NCBI RefSeq assembly: GCF_003667445.1
Contig: NZ_RCTF01000009.1
Location: forward strand, 1 to 64,000
Direction of reading: 5' to 3'
DNA length: 64,000 bases
Source: Xanthobacter tagetidis
Lineage (GTDB): Bacteria > Pseudomonadota > Alphaproteobacteria > Rhizobiales > Xanthobacteraceae
The notes beneath the pieces are model-generated. The model made no database searches. It was not told the origin of the DNA and saw nothing but the letters and a program-made list of their open reading frames with translations. Position numbers and translations under genes: made by a program. The stretch's first letter is position 1, and every line of letters starts with the position of its first letter. Shown here one piece after another: positions 53,004-61,978 of the stretch.

Positions 53004-54338
53004 ATGACAGATTTTTCTGCCAGATCAATTCAAAATGGTCCGAGAAATGAGCCGCTGTTCATCGCTGTACGTGATGAATACGTGGAGGGATGGCGCGTTG
53101 TTGTCCTTCTGGGCGCCTTATTTCTTGTCAGTGCCATCTCGCAGGTCGACCGGATCATGCCATTCATCATGGCGGAGGCGATCAAGTCGGAACTCCGCCT
53201 GAGCGACACGCAGGTCGGCCTGCTCACGGGTGTCGCCTTCGCGGTCTGCTATTCGCTGCTGTCGCTGCCGCTCGCGCGCATGGCCGACCGCGGCTCGCCG
53301 CGCCTCGTCCTCGTCGCCTGCATTCTCGCCTGGAGCGCGATGACCGCGTTCGGCGGGCTTGCCGCTAGCTTCCTGATGCTGGGCCTCTCGCGGTTCGGCG
53401 TCGCCTTCGGCGAAGCCGGCGCGACACCGGCGGGACATGCCATCATCGCCCGCAGGATCAGGCCGGAGCGCCGCGGCCTGGCGATCGGCCTGTTCGCCCT
53501 GGGCATTCCGATCGGCACCATGGTGGGCTTCGCCGCCGGCGGGGCGATCAGCGACGCGTTCGGCTGGCGCACCGCTTTTATCGGCGCCGGCGTCATCGGC
53601 GCGGGGATCGCCGTGCTCACCTTCGCCGCGGTCGGGTCCACCCCGCCGCTCGCGGCGCCGACCGCGGGCCGCGAGCCCTTCCTGCGGTCGAGCCTTCATC
53701 TCCTGAAGTCGGAAGGTTTCCGCTGGCTGTTCATCGGCGCGATCCTCGCCAGTTTCGCCGCCGGCCCGTTCTATGCCTTCGCCGCGCCGTTTCTGATCCG
53801 CACTTATGGATTCACCGCCAGTGAAGCGGGGCTCGCCTTCGGGCTGCTTCAGGGGCTCATGGGCATCCTCGGCGCGCTGGTCGGCGGGCGCGGTTTCGAT
53901 CGCGCGGTGGCCTCGGGCACCGGCCGGGTGCTCGGGCCGCCCGGCCTGCTGTTCCTGGTCGCAAGCATCAGCGCGGCCGGAGCGTGGTTCGCCCCGGTGG
54001 GATGGGTCTCGGTGCTGCTGATGGTGCCGACCATGCTGTCCTTCTCGTTCATGCTGCCCTGGGGCTTCGGCACCGCCCATCTTCTGGCCGGCAAAGGGCG
54101 CGAAGGGATGGCGACGAGCCTGGTGATGGTCGGCTCCGGATTGCTCGGCCCCGCGCTCGGTCCGCTGATCGTCGGTCTCGTCAGCGATGCCGCGACCGCG
54201 GCGGACCTGCCCAATGGGCTGGCGCTGGGATTGCTGATGGTGCCGATCGCGAGCCTCTTGACCGGCGCTGCGTTGCTGGTCGCAAACCGGCGCGTGGCGG
54301 GGGTGCTGCGGCAGCCCGAGCACATGATCCCGGCATAG
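53004..54338 (+). CDS. MFS transporter, spinster-like
   Basis: 444 residues with 12 predicted helices. It starts with a 30-residue cytoplasmic tail, then VVVLLGALFLVSAISQVDRI and the MFS motif A between helices 2 and 3 as LPLARMADRGSPRLVLVAC. The acidic-residue pattern GVAFGEAGATPAGHAIIARR is typical of the spinster-like/organic acid branch. Substrate unknown. The low-GC N-terminal codons (AGATCAATTCAAAATGG region) differ from the rest. It is divergent from the AraC regulator and followed by a hairpin. Confidence 0.85.
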   Translation: MTDFSARSIQNGPRNEPLFIAVRDEYVEGWRVVVLLGALFLVSAISQVDRIMPFIMAEAIKSELRLSDTQVGLLTGVAFAVCYSLLSLPLARMADRGSPRLVLVACILAWSAMTAFGGLAASFLMLGLSRFGVAFGEAGATPAGHAIIARRIRPERRGLAIGLFALGIPIGTMVGFAAGGAISDAFGWRTAFIGAGVIGAGIAVLTFAAVGSTPPLAAPTAGREPFLRSSLHLLKSEGFRWLFIGAILASFAAGPFYAFAAPFLIRTYGFTASEAGLAFGLLQGLMGILGALVGGRGFDRAVASGTGRVLGPPGLLFLVASISAAGAWFAPVGWVSVLLMVPTMLSFSFMLPWGFGTAHLLAGKGREGMATSLVMVGSGLLGPALGPLIVGLVSDAATAADLPNGLALGLLMVPIASLLTGAALLVANRRVAGVLRQPEHMIPA

Positions 54339-54342
54339 CGAG

Positions 54343-54383
54343 ATCGGATCAGGGAATATCGCCCCCGTTCCCGCTGATCCGAT
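54343..54383 (+). terminator. Terminator hairpin after the MFS gene
   Basis: ATCGGATCAG (54343-54352) pairs with CTGATCCGAT (54374-54383), and inner GGGA with TCCC after a one-base bulge. It starts 5 bp past the stop. Confidence 0.65.
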
Positions 54384-54462
54384 GGAGGCCGCCCGATGCC
54401 GCAAGGCGATGGCGGCCAGAGCGGCCACCGAAGGCAAGCCCCCGCAACCGGGCCCCTTTGGT

Positions 54463-54509
54463 GGCCGCATCCGCTTGAACGCGATGACGCGCGGCCGGCG
54501 GATGCGGCC
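54463..54509 (-). terminator. Terminator hairpin after the SLC13 permease gene
   Basis: GGCCGCATCCGC (54463-54474) pairs perfectly with GCGGATGCGGCC (54498-54509), with a 23-nt loop, directly adjoining the stop codon of the minus-strand permease gene. Confidence 0.6.
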
Positions 54510-55895
54510 TTAGGGCAGCCATCCGATGACGCGCCACCACAACAGGTTGAGCGGCCAGATGATGAACACGGAGAGGATGGCGAGCCGGAAGCAGAAGCCG
54601 ACCAGCAGCCGGCCAATGCCGGGATTGACCTGCATCGCAACCGCCAGCGGAGGCGCCTGATAGGGCAGGAACACCGTCGAGAAGCCCACCACCTGCGTCA
54701 TCGCCACGGTTTCCACGGGCAGCCCGGTCATCGCCGCGACCCCCGGAGCGATCGGCGTCAGGATCGCCGGGACCGCGACGATGGTGACGAGGAGGCCGAG
54801 CGCGGTCGCGATGGCCATCAGGATCAGGACCGTCACGGCGGGATCGCTTCCCCCCCAGGCGACCAGCCGTCCGGTCAGTGCCGCCAGCTCGTGGCCGATG
54901 CCGGACGCCTCCAGAACCGCACCGACGCCGACGACGGCCGCGACATAGAAGATCGGATCGAGGTTGACCGCGCCCAGGCCCTTCTCCGGCATCAGGCCCG
55001 CGCTCGGCCAAAGGCAGACCACCGCGGCTGCCATGCCGACCCAGGCGGGCGAGACGTGATGCCAGGCATCGCTCAGCCAGGCGAGGATGGTGATGGTCAG
55101 GACGACAAGGAGCCGGATCTCCCCGGCTGCGAAGGGGAGGCGGCGCGGCGCGGCCTGCCGGCCGGGCATTGCCGGCTCGCGCCGGTAGGTGAACGCCAGC
55201 ATGGCGATGATCAGCGCAAGCTTCGCGAGGCCGAGGACCGGGTAGTGGAGTGCGAGATAGCCGGCGAATGACGGTGCGCCGATCCCTGTCGTCTCCAGCA
55301 GTCCGGCGAGCACGTTGTTCGGCACGTTGGCGGGAAGCACCGCCATCGCCGGAAAGAAGGTGCCGACCATGCCCGCCAGCACGATCGCTCCTGCGCGGCG
55401 ATCGCGCGCCTCCAGGCCGGCCGCGGCGACGGTCGCCTCCAGCATGGGCATGACCAGCAGGATGCGGCCCATGGCGGACGGCATCAGGAACACCAGGCCG
55501 GCACCAAACAGGACGACACGGGCGAGGAACAGGGGAAAGCTCATGGGCCGGCGGCCCGCCAGCGCTTCGCCCAGCCGCTTGGCAAGGCCGGTATGGCGCA
55601 GCGCCGCGCCCATGACCGCCCCGGCGATCACCAGCCAGACCGCCGACCCGGCGAATCCGGACAGTACCGTCGTCGCCGGCGCGATCCCGCCGACGATGCA
55701 GGCGACGAAGAACATCAGCGCGGAGAGATATTCCGGCAGGGCCCGCGTGGCGAACAGCGCCATGGTCGTCCCGCACACCAGGAGAACGCCCAGCTGGTGG
55801 GTGGTGTCGAACCGGCCAGCCAGAACGCCGGCCAGCCCAAGGGCGCAGATCAGGCCCGCCAGCATCGCGGGCGACACGAGGGTGCCCCGGCTCAT
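54510..55895 (-). CDS. SLC13/DASS-type anion permease
   Basis: 461 residues with 11-12 predicted membrane helices. GFAGSAVWLVIAGAVMGAAL and VLPANVPNNVLAGLLETTG (an SNT-like pair of segments) with QVVGFSTVFLPYQAPPLAVA near the C-terminus match divalent anion:sodium symporters, which carry succinate, sulfate or similar anions. The ATG at 55895 is chosen (MSRGTLVSPAML); the longer frame is Arg/Gly-rich. No regulator or catabolic gene is directly attached, so the substrate is open. Confidence 0.8.
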   Translation of the reverse strand: MSRGTLVSPAMLAGLICALGLAGVLAGRFDTTHQLGVLLVCGTTMALFATRALPEYLSALMFFVACIVGGIAPATTVLSGFAGSAVWLVIAGAVMGAALRHTGLAKRLGEALAGRRPMSFPLFLARVVLFGAGLVFLMPSAMGRILLVMPMLEATVAAAGLEARDRRAGAIVLAGMVGTFFPAMAVLPANVPNNVLAGLLETTGIGAPSFAGYLALHYPVLGLAKLALIIAMLAFTYRREPAMPGRQAAPRRLPFAAGEIRLLVVLTITILAWLSDAWHHVSPAWVGMAAAVVCLWPSAGLMPEKGLGAVNLDPIFYVAAVVGVGAVLEASGIGHELAALTGRLVAWGGSDPAVTVLILMAIATALGLLVTIVAVPAILTPIAPGVAAMTGLPVETVAMTQVVGFSTVFLPYQAPPLAVAMQVNPGIGRLLVGFCFRLAILSVFIIWPLNLLWWRVIGWLP

Positions 55896-56172
55896 CGGGC
55901 AGGCCAAACGCTGCGCCGCGGCGCGGGCGTCATGGGAATTCGGCCGGCCATGGGAACTCCGGGAAGCGGGAATCGCTGGGCCGGGAATATACCCGCAACC
56001 TCCCGCCGGCGTCGCGCCGGGCGTAGGAAAATTGTGCGCGCCGGCCATCCGGCAGCGGCGTCCGGCACACGGCCGGCGACGGCCTGCCGGGCCTTGCAGG
56101 CAGCCGCGCAATGCTGGCTTACGCGGGCCCGGCGGGTCACCCGCCGGTGCGGGCGGCGCTCCGGGGCCGGGC

Positions 56173-56940
56173 TCAGTCGAGAAAGGCGATCGGATCGCCC
56201 GGCGCGATGCGCCCGCCCTTCACCACCTCCGCATAGACGCCGAGGTCGGTGTGGCCCTGATAGTCACGGATGGCGAGCGGCAGGTTCACGTCGCGCACGG
56301 CGGTCGAGGGATCGACGCTGGTGGCCGCGCAGCGCCGGGTTCGACGCACCACCTTGAGCACCGCATCGCCGACCGACAGGCGCCGCTCCACCCAGTCCAG
56401 CTCCGACCAGGCGGCTACGCCGGAGAAATACAGGTTGGCGCGGAATCGGATCGGGTCGAGCGCCATGGAGAGATGGCGCGACAGGTCGGCGACGGTGTCG
56501 AGATTGATCAGCGAGATGGAGCGCATGAGCGCCACCGAATGCACGCTGACATCGGTGAACTGGTGCCCCGGCGCGTGCACGAGCACCGGGTTGCCCGGCA
56601 ATGGCACACCCACCACGCCCGCCAGATGCTGCGCCAGCGCGGCGCTTCCCACCGCGTCGAGCGCGAAGGTCTCGGCCGCGTCGCCGTCTTGTACCTCCAG
56701 CCGGTCCGGCGCTTGGAGGAGGCGGGTGCGCAGGCGGGCGAGGCTCTCGTACTTCGCCAGCATCAGGAACTGGATCTTGGGCGCGGGCTTCGGATCGGCG
56801 GGATCGAACCGCAGGGAACCGTCGGTTACGGCATAGGCGCGGTCGCGAGGAAAACCCTGGCCCTGCGCCAGCGCCACGTCGGCCAACGGCTCGGCGGACA
56901 GGCCCTTCACCGGGTAGCGGAACAGACTGTCGATGCGCAT
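56173..56940 (-). CDS. MOSC domain protein (YiiM/MOCS-like)
   Basis: 255 residues. The MOSC N-terminal beta-barrel begins RIDSLFRYPVKGLSAEPLAD with GFPRDRAYAVTDG, and the MOSC domain has FRANLYFSGV, then RTRRCAATSVDPSTAVRD with the conserved Cys that can bind a sulfur or molybdenum cofactor. Relatives include the mARC N-terminal-type and molybdenum cofactor sulfurase C-terminal proteins. The partner and substrate are unknown. Confidence 0.85.
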   Translation of the reverse strand: MRIDSLFRYPVKGLSAEPLADVALAQGQGFPRDRAYAVTDGSLRFDPADPKPAPKIQFLMLAKYESLARLRTRLLQAPDRLEVQDGDAAETFALDAVGSAALAQHLAGVVGVPLPGNPVLVHAPGHQFTDVSVHSVALMRSISLINLDTVADLSRHLSMALDPIRFRANLYFSGVAAWSELDWVERRLSVGDAVLKVVRRTRRCAATSVDPSTAVRDVNLPLAIRDYQGHTDLGVYAEVVKGGRIAPGDPIAFLD

Positions 56941-56998
56941 CCGAGCCTCGCTGCAGGCATTCGAGCAGCAAGCTGAGGCCGCCGCCCCCCACCTTCAA

Positions 56999-57020
56999 GC
57001 ACATTTGCAGGCACATTTGC
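56999..57020. repeat. Direct repeat of GCACATTTGC
   Basis: GCACATTTGC occurs at 56999-57008 and 57011-57020 (12-bp period) in the gap between the MOSC gene start and the TRAP terminator hairpin. It may be a binding site for a regulator of the MOSC gene. Confidence 0.4.
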
Positions 57021-57064
57021 GATCGGCCGTGCAGGCGCCGTCACGCGGCGCCCGCCGCCCGGCA

Positions 57065-57093
57065 AGGCGGGGCGCGGTCGTCGCGCCCCGCCT
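57065..57093 (-). terminator. Terminator hairpin after the TRAP permease operon
   Basis: AGGCGGGGCGCG (57065-57076) pairs perfectly with CGCGCCCCGCCT (57082-57093) with a 5-nt loop, 22 bp past the dctM-like stop. No U tract. Confidence 0.65.
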
Positions 57094-57114
57094 CTGCACG
57101 TTGCGCGGCGGCCG

Positions 57115-58395
57115 CTACCGGATGGACTCCGGCAGCGTCATCACGATCGCCGGGAATGCGATCATGAGCCCCAGGAAGAGGAAAAGCAGCGCGATGAAGG
57201 GCATGACACCGGAGATGACCTCCGATATCGGCCGCTTGGCGATGCCGGTGACGACGTAGAGCACCATGCCCACCGGCGGCGTCACCAGGGCGATCTCCAT
57301 GTTGATGACGAACAGGATGCCAAACCAGATCGGGTCGATGTCGAGCGCCACCATCGCCGGGTAGAGGATCGGCACCACGATGTAGATCACGGAGATCACC
57401 TCGAGGATGCAGCCGAGGATGACCAGCATGACCATCACGGCCAGCACGAACATGGTGGCCGAAAGATCGAAGCTCTCGATGATCGACATCAGGCTCTGGC
57501 TGATCTGCAGCGTGGTCACGGCATGGCCGAGGATCACCGAGCACGACACCAGGAACAGGATCATGCAGGACGTGGTCATGCTGTCCATGAACACGGAGAA
57601 CAGATCCCGCAGCTTCAGGGTGCGGTAGATCAGCAGCGTCAGGATCAGCGAATAGAGGACGCCGATGCCGGCGGCTTCGGTCGCGGTGAAGATGCCGAAA
57701 TAGATGCCGCCGATGACGATGACCGGAAGGACCAGGGCGCCCGAGGCATAGCGGGTCTGCGCCCATCGGTCGGCCCAGGAGGCCTTGGGCAGCGGTATGT
57801 ACTTGGAATCGGTGATGGCTCGCACGACCACATAGGCGATCAGCATCACCGTCAGCACGATGCCGGGCACGAGGCCTGCGGTGAACAGCTTGCCGACGGA
57901 CTGGTCGGTGATCGCGCCGTAGAGCAGCAGCGGGATCGAGGGCGGGATGAGGATGCCGAGGGTGCCGGAGGCGGCGATGAGGCCGAAGGTCAGGCGCCGG
58001 TCATAGCCGCGATCGAGCATGGGCTTCATCGCCACCATGGCCATGCTCGCGGCGTTGGCGATGGAGCTTCCGGTGATGCTGGCGCCGATGGCGCTGGTCA
58101 CCACCGTCGAGACCCCGAGGCCGCCCGGCAGATGGCCGACCCAGCGCGTGACCGCCTCGAACAGGATTTCCGTCACGCCGGCGCGCCGCAGAATCTCGCT
58201 CATGAGCACGAACAGGGGGATGGCGGTGATGAGGAAGGAATTGTTGGCCGCGTAGAGGGTCGGGCCGAGCATGGACAGAGCATGCGGACCGTCCAGCAGC
58301 ACGGCGACCCCAAGTCCGATGATCCCGAGGCCGATGCCGATGGGGATGCCGGTGGCCAGAACGAGGAGCAGGACGACGATCAGTGTGAGGGCCAT
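57115..58395 (-). CDS. TRAP transporter large permease (DctM-like)
   Basis: 426 residues with 12 or so helices. The DctM signatures are TGIPIGIGLGIIGLGVAVLL, GASITGSSIANAASMAMVAM, LGILIPPSIPLLLYGAITDQ and FGILFVINMEIALVTPPVGM. With the small permease and binding protein upstream, it forms a Na+-driven solute importer. The ATG at 58395 lies 12 bp after the dctQ-like stop. Confidence 0.92.
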   Translation of the reverse strand: MALTLIVVLLLVLATGIPIGIGLGIIGLGVAVLLDGPHALSMLGPTLYAANNSFLITAIPLFVLMSEILRRAGVTEILFEAVTRWVGHLPGGLGVSTVVTSAIGASITGSSIANAASMAMVAMKPMLDRGYDRRLTFGLIAASGTLGILIPPSIPLLLYGAITDQSVGKLFTAGLVPGIVLTVMLIAYVVVRAITDSKYIPLPKASWADRWAQTRYASGALVLPVIVIGGIYFGIFTATEAAGIGVLYSLILTLLIYRTLKLRDLFSVFMDSMTTSCMILFLVSCSVILGHAVTTLQISQSLMSIIESFDLSATMFVLAVMVMLVILGCILEVISVIYIVVPILYPAMVALDIDPIWFGILFVINMEIALVTPPVGMVLYVVTGIAKRPISEVISGVMPFIALLFLFLGLMIAFPAIVMTLPESIR

Positions 58396-58407
58396 AATCT
58401 GCTCCCG

Positions 58408-58938
58408 TCAGACAGGAAGGACGGGATCGGCGGCAACAGGTGCCGCCTCGCGGTGCACAAGGCCGAGGCGAACCAGCGACCGCGCCAGGAATTCGAGCAT
58501 CAGCACGCAGAACGATACCGGGATGATGGATTGGGGGATCCACAGCGGGATCCTGAGTTCGCCGACACTGACCGCGCCGAGAATCTGCGACAGCTCGACG
58601 AAGCTGATGCCGGACCACAGCACCATGGCGCAGAACACGGCGGCCACAAGGTCGGTCGCGGCGCCGAGGCCGTTGCGCAGGCGCGGGCTCAGGCGCGAGG
58701 TGATGAGATCAACTTCCAGATGCCCGTTCAGGCGCAGGACGTAGCCGGCGCCGAGGAAGGCGATGGCGATCACGCCATAGATGGAGAATTCGTTGCTCCA
58801 TATGGTGGCATGTCCGAACACGCTGCGTGCGATCACCTCCCAGGTCACGGAGACGAACACGCACGCCAGTCCGGCAATCGCCAGGACGGCCGCGGCCAGG
58901 GATATCCAGCCGATCACGCGGTCCAAAAGCTTCAACAT
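58408..58938 (-). CDS. TRAP transporter small permease (DctQ-like)
   Basis: 176 residues with four membrane helices; the second half of the first includes TWEVIARSVFGHATIWSNEF, the Arg-Trp pattern typical of DctQ proteins, followed by AIAFLGAGYVLRLNGHLEVD. Couples the binding protein to the large permease. It lies between the binding-protein and DctM-like genes, all on the minus strand. Confidence 0.88.
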   Translation of the reverse strand: MLKLLDRVIGWISLAAAVLAIAGLACVFVSVTWEVIARSVFGHATIWSNEFSIYGVIAIAFLGAGYVLRLNGHLEVDLITSRLSPRLRNGLGAATDLVAAVFCAMVLWSGISFVELSQILGAVSVGELRIPLWIPQSIIPVSFCVLMLEFLARSLVRLGLVHREAAPVAADPVLPV

Positions 58939-58991
58939 CGCTCACTCCTCCCCCGCAGGAGGCACGGCGGCGAACCGCCGTGCCGCGCCGC

Positions 58992-59990
58992 TCAAAGACC
59001 CTTCACCCATTCCACCAGGGCCTTGTCCTCGGCATCCGCGCGCTTGCCCCAGCTCGTATAGACCGGCCCAAGAACCGCCGCCCACGCCTGCTTCTGCTCC
59101 GGGGTGAGGATGGTGACGTTGCCCTTGGTGCGCAGGAACTCGGTGCTCTTCTGGTCGCGGGCGATGGATTCATCGACGCTCCATTCGAACGCCTCGCGCC
59201 CGGCTTCCAGCAGCGCCTTCTGGTTCTTCTCCGACAGCGAATTGAACTTGGCGAGGTTCATGTTCATGGCGAACACGCCGAACGCGACCTGCGCCACGGT
59301 GGTTTCCTTGCCGGCCTCCCAGAGCTTGCGGGAATCGATCGAGGATACGCCGGTGATGGCGCCGTCGATCGTGCCGCTCTGGATCGCGAGGTACATCTCG
59401 CCGGGGTCCATCGTCACCGGCGAGGCGCCGAGGATGCGCAGGGCCTCCGAGGCCAGCGCCCCGTAGCTGCGGATCTTCGCGCCCTTGAAGTCCTCGAGCT
59501 TCACCAGCGCGCGGTCGCGCATGGAGAAGTCGAACAGCGAGCCGAAGAACATGACGCCCAGCGGCTTCATGCGCCGCTTGGCCATCTTGCGGGTATAGGC
59601 CTCGAACAGCTGGCCGCCCGGCGCCCAGGCCTTGGCCGCGTGCCGCGCGTCGCGGAACAGGAAGGGCAGGTCGTTCAGTTCGGAAATGGCGTCGGCGGTC
59701 CACACATTGGTGAGGTTGTCGCCGATGTCGAGCGCGCCGGACGCCACCGCGGTGGGGATGTCGTGCGCCTTGTAGAGCTGGCCGGAGGGATAGACCTCCA
59801 CCTTCACCTGGCCGCCGGTCTTCTCGGCGACGAGCTTGGCGAACAGCTTCTGCCCGTCGGTCATGTGGTGCGAGGCCGGCAGCGTGCCGGCATAGCGCAG
59901 CGTGACCTCCTGGGCCGACGCGGCCGACGGCACGGCGATCGCCGTAACGACAGCAGCCGCAATCACGTTCATCGCGTGCCTAAAGTCCAT
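58992..59990 (-). CDS. TRAP transporter substrate-binding protein (DctP-like)
   Basis: 332 residues with a signal peptide (NVIAAAVVTAIAVPSAASAQ, mature start about residue 28) and the DctP fold: VTLRYAGTLPASHHMTDGQK, GGQVKVEVYPSGQLYKAHDI, and GAKIRSYGALASEALRILGA with the Arg that usually binds the ligand carboxylate. AGGAG lies 8 nt before ATG 59990. The ligand is probably an organic acid; the amidase, cyclase and enolase-superfamily genes upstream suggest an unusual nitrogen-containing or cyclic substrate. Confidence 0.9.
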   Translation of the reverse strand: MDFRHAMNVIAAAVVTAIAVPSAASAQEVTLRYAGTLPASHHMTDGQKLFAKLVAEKTGGQVKVEVYPSGQLYKAHDIPTAVASGALDIGDNLTNVWTADAISELNDLPFLFRDARHAAKAWAPGGQLFEAYTRKMAKRRMKPLGVMFFGSLFDFSMRDRALVKLEDFKGAKIRSYGALASEALRILGASPVTMDPGEMYLAIQSGTIDGAITGVSSIDSRKLWEAGKETTVAQVAFGVFAMNMNLAKFNSLSEKNQKALLEAGREAFEWSVDESIARDQKSTEFLRTKGNVTILTPEQKQAWAAVLGPVYTSWGKRADAEDKALVEWVKGL

Positions 59991-60109
59991 AATGGGCTCC
60001 TGCGTCATGTTTGGATACCGACGGCAATCAAATGCGCGGGCGGGCGGGGCGTCAAGGACGGAATAGGGCAGGGGGGCTGTCCTGGCGCGGGAAATGCAGC
60101 CTTCTTGCG

Positions 60110-60137
60110 CAGACGTCTAAAATATCCGCACCGTCTG
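60110..60137. promoter_or_regulatory. Inverted repeat CAGACG-N16-CGTCTG before the TRAP genes
   Basis: CAGACG (60110-60115) and CGTCTG (60132-60137) flank an AT-rich stretch, and AGACGTCT inside the first arm is itself palindromic. It lies 120 bp upstream of the dctP-like gene and just past the stop of the enolase-superfamily gene. It could be an operator for the TRAP genes or a weak terminator. Confidence 0.35.
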
Positions 60138-60149
60138 GCGTCGCCTTAG

Positions 60150-61247
60150 TCAGTCCGGCTGCATGTGGGCGCGGATCATGCCGAGGTTCGGCGTGATGCC
60201 GAGGCCGGGCGCTTCGGAAATGCGCGCGAGCCCCGTTGCGGGCAGCGGCACGTCGACCACATCGGCCGCGAGATACCGGTGGGTCAGGCTGACGCCCCAG
60301 GCGGCGTCATGGGCCAGCGCCGCCAGATGCAGGCTCGCCGCCGAGCCGATGCTGGTCTCGGCGATCTTGCTCGCCACCACGGGGACGAGATCGTGCGCGC
60401 GCATCAGGTCGATGGCCGCGACGACGCGCGACAAGGGACCGAACTTCAGCGCCTTGAGGCCGGCGCCTGCGATCGCCCTGTCCCGTGCATAGGTCTTGAG
60501 ATCGGCCAGCCCGTGCAGCCCCTCGTCGAGGCAGAGCGGGGTGGGATCCGCGCGGGCGAGGGCGGCGAATCCCTCCGCATCGCCGTCACCCACGGGCTGC
60601 TCCAGATAGGCGAGTCGCGCAGGCCGCGCGGCCGACAGGTAGGCCTGCGCCTGCGCGACGCTCCAGCCCATATTGGCGTCGGCGGAGAGGTGAGACTCGG
60701 GTCTGATCGCCGCGCGGACCGCCTGAGTCAGCCGCACGTCGGCGTCCACATCCGCCCGCCCCACCTTGATCTTGAAGTGGGTGAAGCCCTCGGCGAGGGC
60801 GCTTTCGGCCTCCGCAAGGAAATCCTTGGTGCCGATCATGGCGATCAGGGGCACGCGCTCCTGGCGGCGCGGCCCGAGAACCGCATGGAACGGCACCCCC
60901 CGGCGGCGCGCCAAAAGGTCGGTGAGGGCGATGGCGACGGCGGCCTTGGCCCCCGTATTGCCGCGGATCGCGCCATCGATCCGCTGCTCCAGCCCTGGCA
61001 GGCTGTCGCAATCCTGGCCGAGCAAAGCCGGCGCCAGCCGCTGGCGGACAGCGGCGGTCATCCCGGCGAGCAGTTCGCCGTTCATGGTGGGGGCGCTGGC
61101 GCTCTCGCCCCAGCCCCAATGGCCTTCGTCGTCGCCGATGCGGACGATCAGGTTCTGCGCGGCTGAGATGGTCTCGCTGGCCAGAACCATGGGCGTCCGC
61201 AGCGGAATGGCGACCGGGTAGATGTCGATGCGCTCGATGGTGGCCAT
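60150..61247 (-). CDS. Enolase-superfamily cycloisomerase/racemase (mandelate racemase/muconate cycloisomerase type)
   Basis: 365 residues. An N-terminal capping domain (RIDIYPVAIPLRTPMVLASE) precedes a TIM barrel with catalytic KxK in FTHFKIKVGRADVDADV, the metal ligands Asp, Glu and Asp in LSADANMGW, LAYLEQPV and LCLDEGLHG, and a late Lys in ALKFGPLSRV. This is the muconate lactonizing subgroup, which includes cycloisomerases, N-succinylamino acid racemases and dipeptide epimerases. Substrate unknown; the nearby amidase and cyclase suggest action on an N-acyl or cyclic compound. The gene is divergent from the GAF protein. Confidence 0.85.
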   Translation of the reverse strand: MATIERIDIYPVAIPLRTPMVLASETISAAQNLIVRIGDDEGHWGWGESASAPTMNGELLAGMTAAVRQRLAPALLGQDCDSLPGLEQRIDGAIRGNTGAKAAVAIALTDLLARRRGVPFHAVLGPRRQERVPLIAMIGTKDFLAEAESALAEGFTHFKIKVGRADVDADVRLTQAVRAAIRPESHLSADANMGWSVAQAQAYLSAARPARLAYLEQPVGDGDAEGFAALARADPTPLCLDEGLHGLADLKTYARDRAIAGAGLKALKFGPLSRVVAAIDLMRAHDLVPVVASKIAETSIGSAASLHLAALAHDAAWGVSLTHRYLAADVVDVPLPATGLARISEAPGLGITPNLGMIRAHMQPD

Positions 61248-61288
61248 GGCCGCTCCGTCACCGCACGTCTTGCATTTCGAGGCGGTTC

Positions 61289-61303
61289 GTTACAGACAGT
61301 AAT
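61289..61303. promoter_or_regulatory. Candidate operator TTAC-N5-GTAA between divergent genes
   Basis: TTAC (61290-61293) and GTAA (61299-61302) flank AGACA in the 89-bp region between the enolase-superfamily gene and the GAF protein gene. Symmetry and AT content are consistent with a repressor site; no DNA-binding regulator is encoded nearby. Confidence 0.25.
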
Positions 61304-61336
61304 CAATAGCGGATCGGTTTGAAAAGCAGGTGGCCC

Positions 61337-61906
61337 TTGGACAATCACATGGATGCACTTCTCGGCATCGGCCGGCTGGCGCGCGAAGCGAGCTTCGCGA
61401 AGGGACCGGAAGAGGCGCTGTGGGTCGTGACCCGCGCGCTGCCGTCCTTGTTCCTCGAACGCAATGACGGCGCCCAGCCGACCACGGCCTGCACGGCCTT
61501 CATCCTGACGCCCGACCGGCGGTTCCACCTCATCACCGCGCCGGTGAACTTCGCCGCCGAGCAGCATCACGAGAAGGTCGCTCTGGAGCTGGGCCACCCG
61601 GGCCATGTGGCGGCGACGCAGCAGCCGCTGCTGCTCGCCAATACCGGCCACCACACCTCGTTCGTGAAGATCCTCCAGACCTTCCGCGCCGGCTCGGCGA
61701 TGTTCGCGCCGCTCATGTGGGGCAATGATTATCTCGGCTGCGTGATCTGCGCGAGCGCCGCCCAGAACACGTTCCGCGAGCGCGACCTGATGGTGCATCA
61801 GGCCTATGCGGCGCTGGCTGCGACGCTGTGGGTGGCGAAGGGCGGGCCGGCCTGGCTCGCCGCGCTCGACCTCGCCGCGCTGCCCGAGCGCACCGCCCCG
61901 AGCTGA
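61337..61906 (+). CDS. GAF domain protein
   Basis: About 189 residues of a single GAF-type sensor domain: GRLAREASFAKGPEEALWVV, TACTAFILTPDRRFHLITAP, AGSAMFAPLMWGNDYLGCVI and FRERDLMVHQAYAALAATLW. No output domain follows, so it may act by binding another protein or as a ligand-binding redox sensor. TTG 61337 is chosen because GCAGGTGG lies just upstream; ATG 61349 is the alternative. It stands alone on the plus strand inside a minus-strand catabolic cluster. Confidence 0.75.
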   Translation: MDNHMDALLGIGRLAREASFAKGPEEALWVVTRALPSLFLERNDGAQPTTACTAFILTPDRRFHLITAPVNFAAEQHHEKVALELGHPGHVAATQQPLLLANTGHHTSFVKILQTFRAGSAMFAPLMWGNDYLGCVICASAAQNTFRERDLMVHQAYAALAATLWVAKGGPAWLAALDLAALPERTAPS

Positions 61907-61941
61907 ATCGCGCACCAACTTAATGACGGAGAACGCGGTAT

Positions 61942-61970
61942 CCGATCAGCGAGCGGTGCACGCTGATCGG
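61942..61970. terminator. Bidirectional terminator between the GAF gene and the amidase gene
   Basis: CCGATCAGCG (61942-61951) pairs perfectly with CGCTGATCGG (61961-61970) across a 9-nt loop, midway between two convergent gene ends. Confidence 0.65.
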
Positions 61971-61978
61971 CGCGTGCT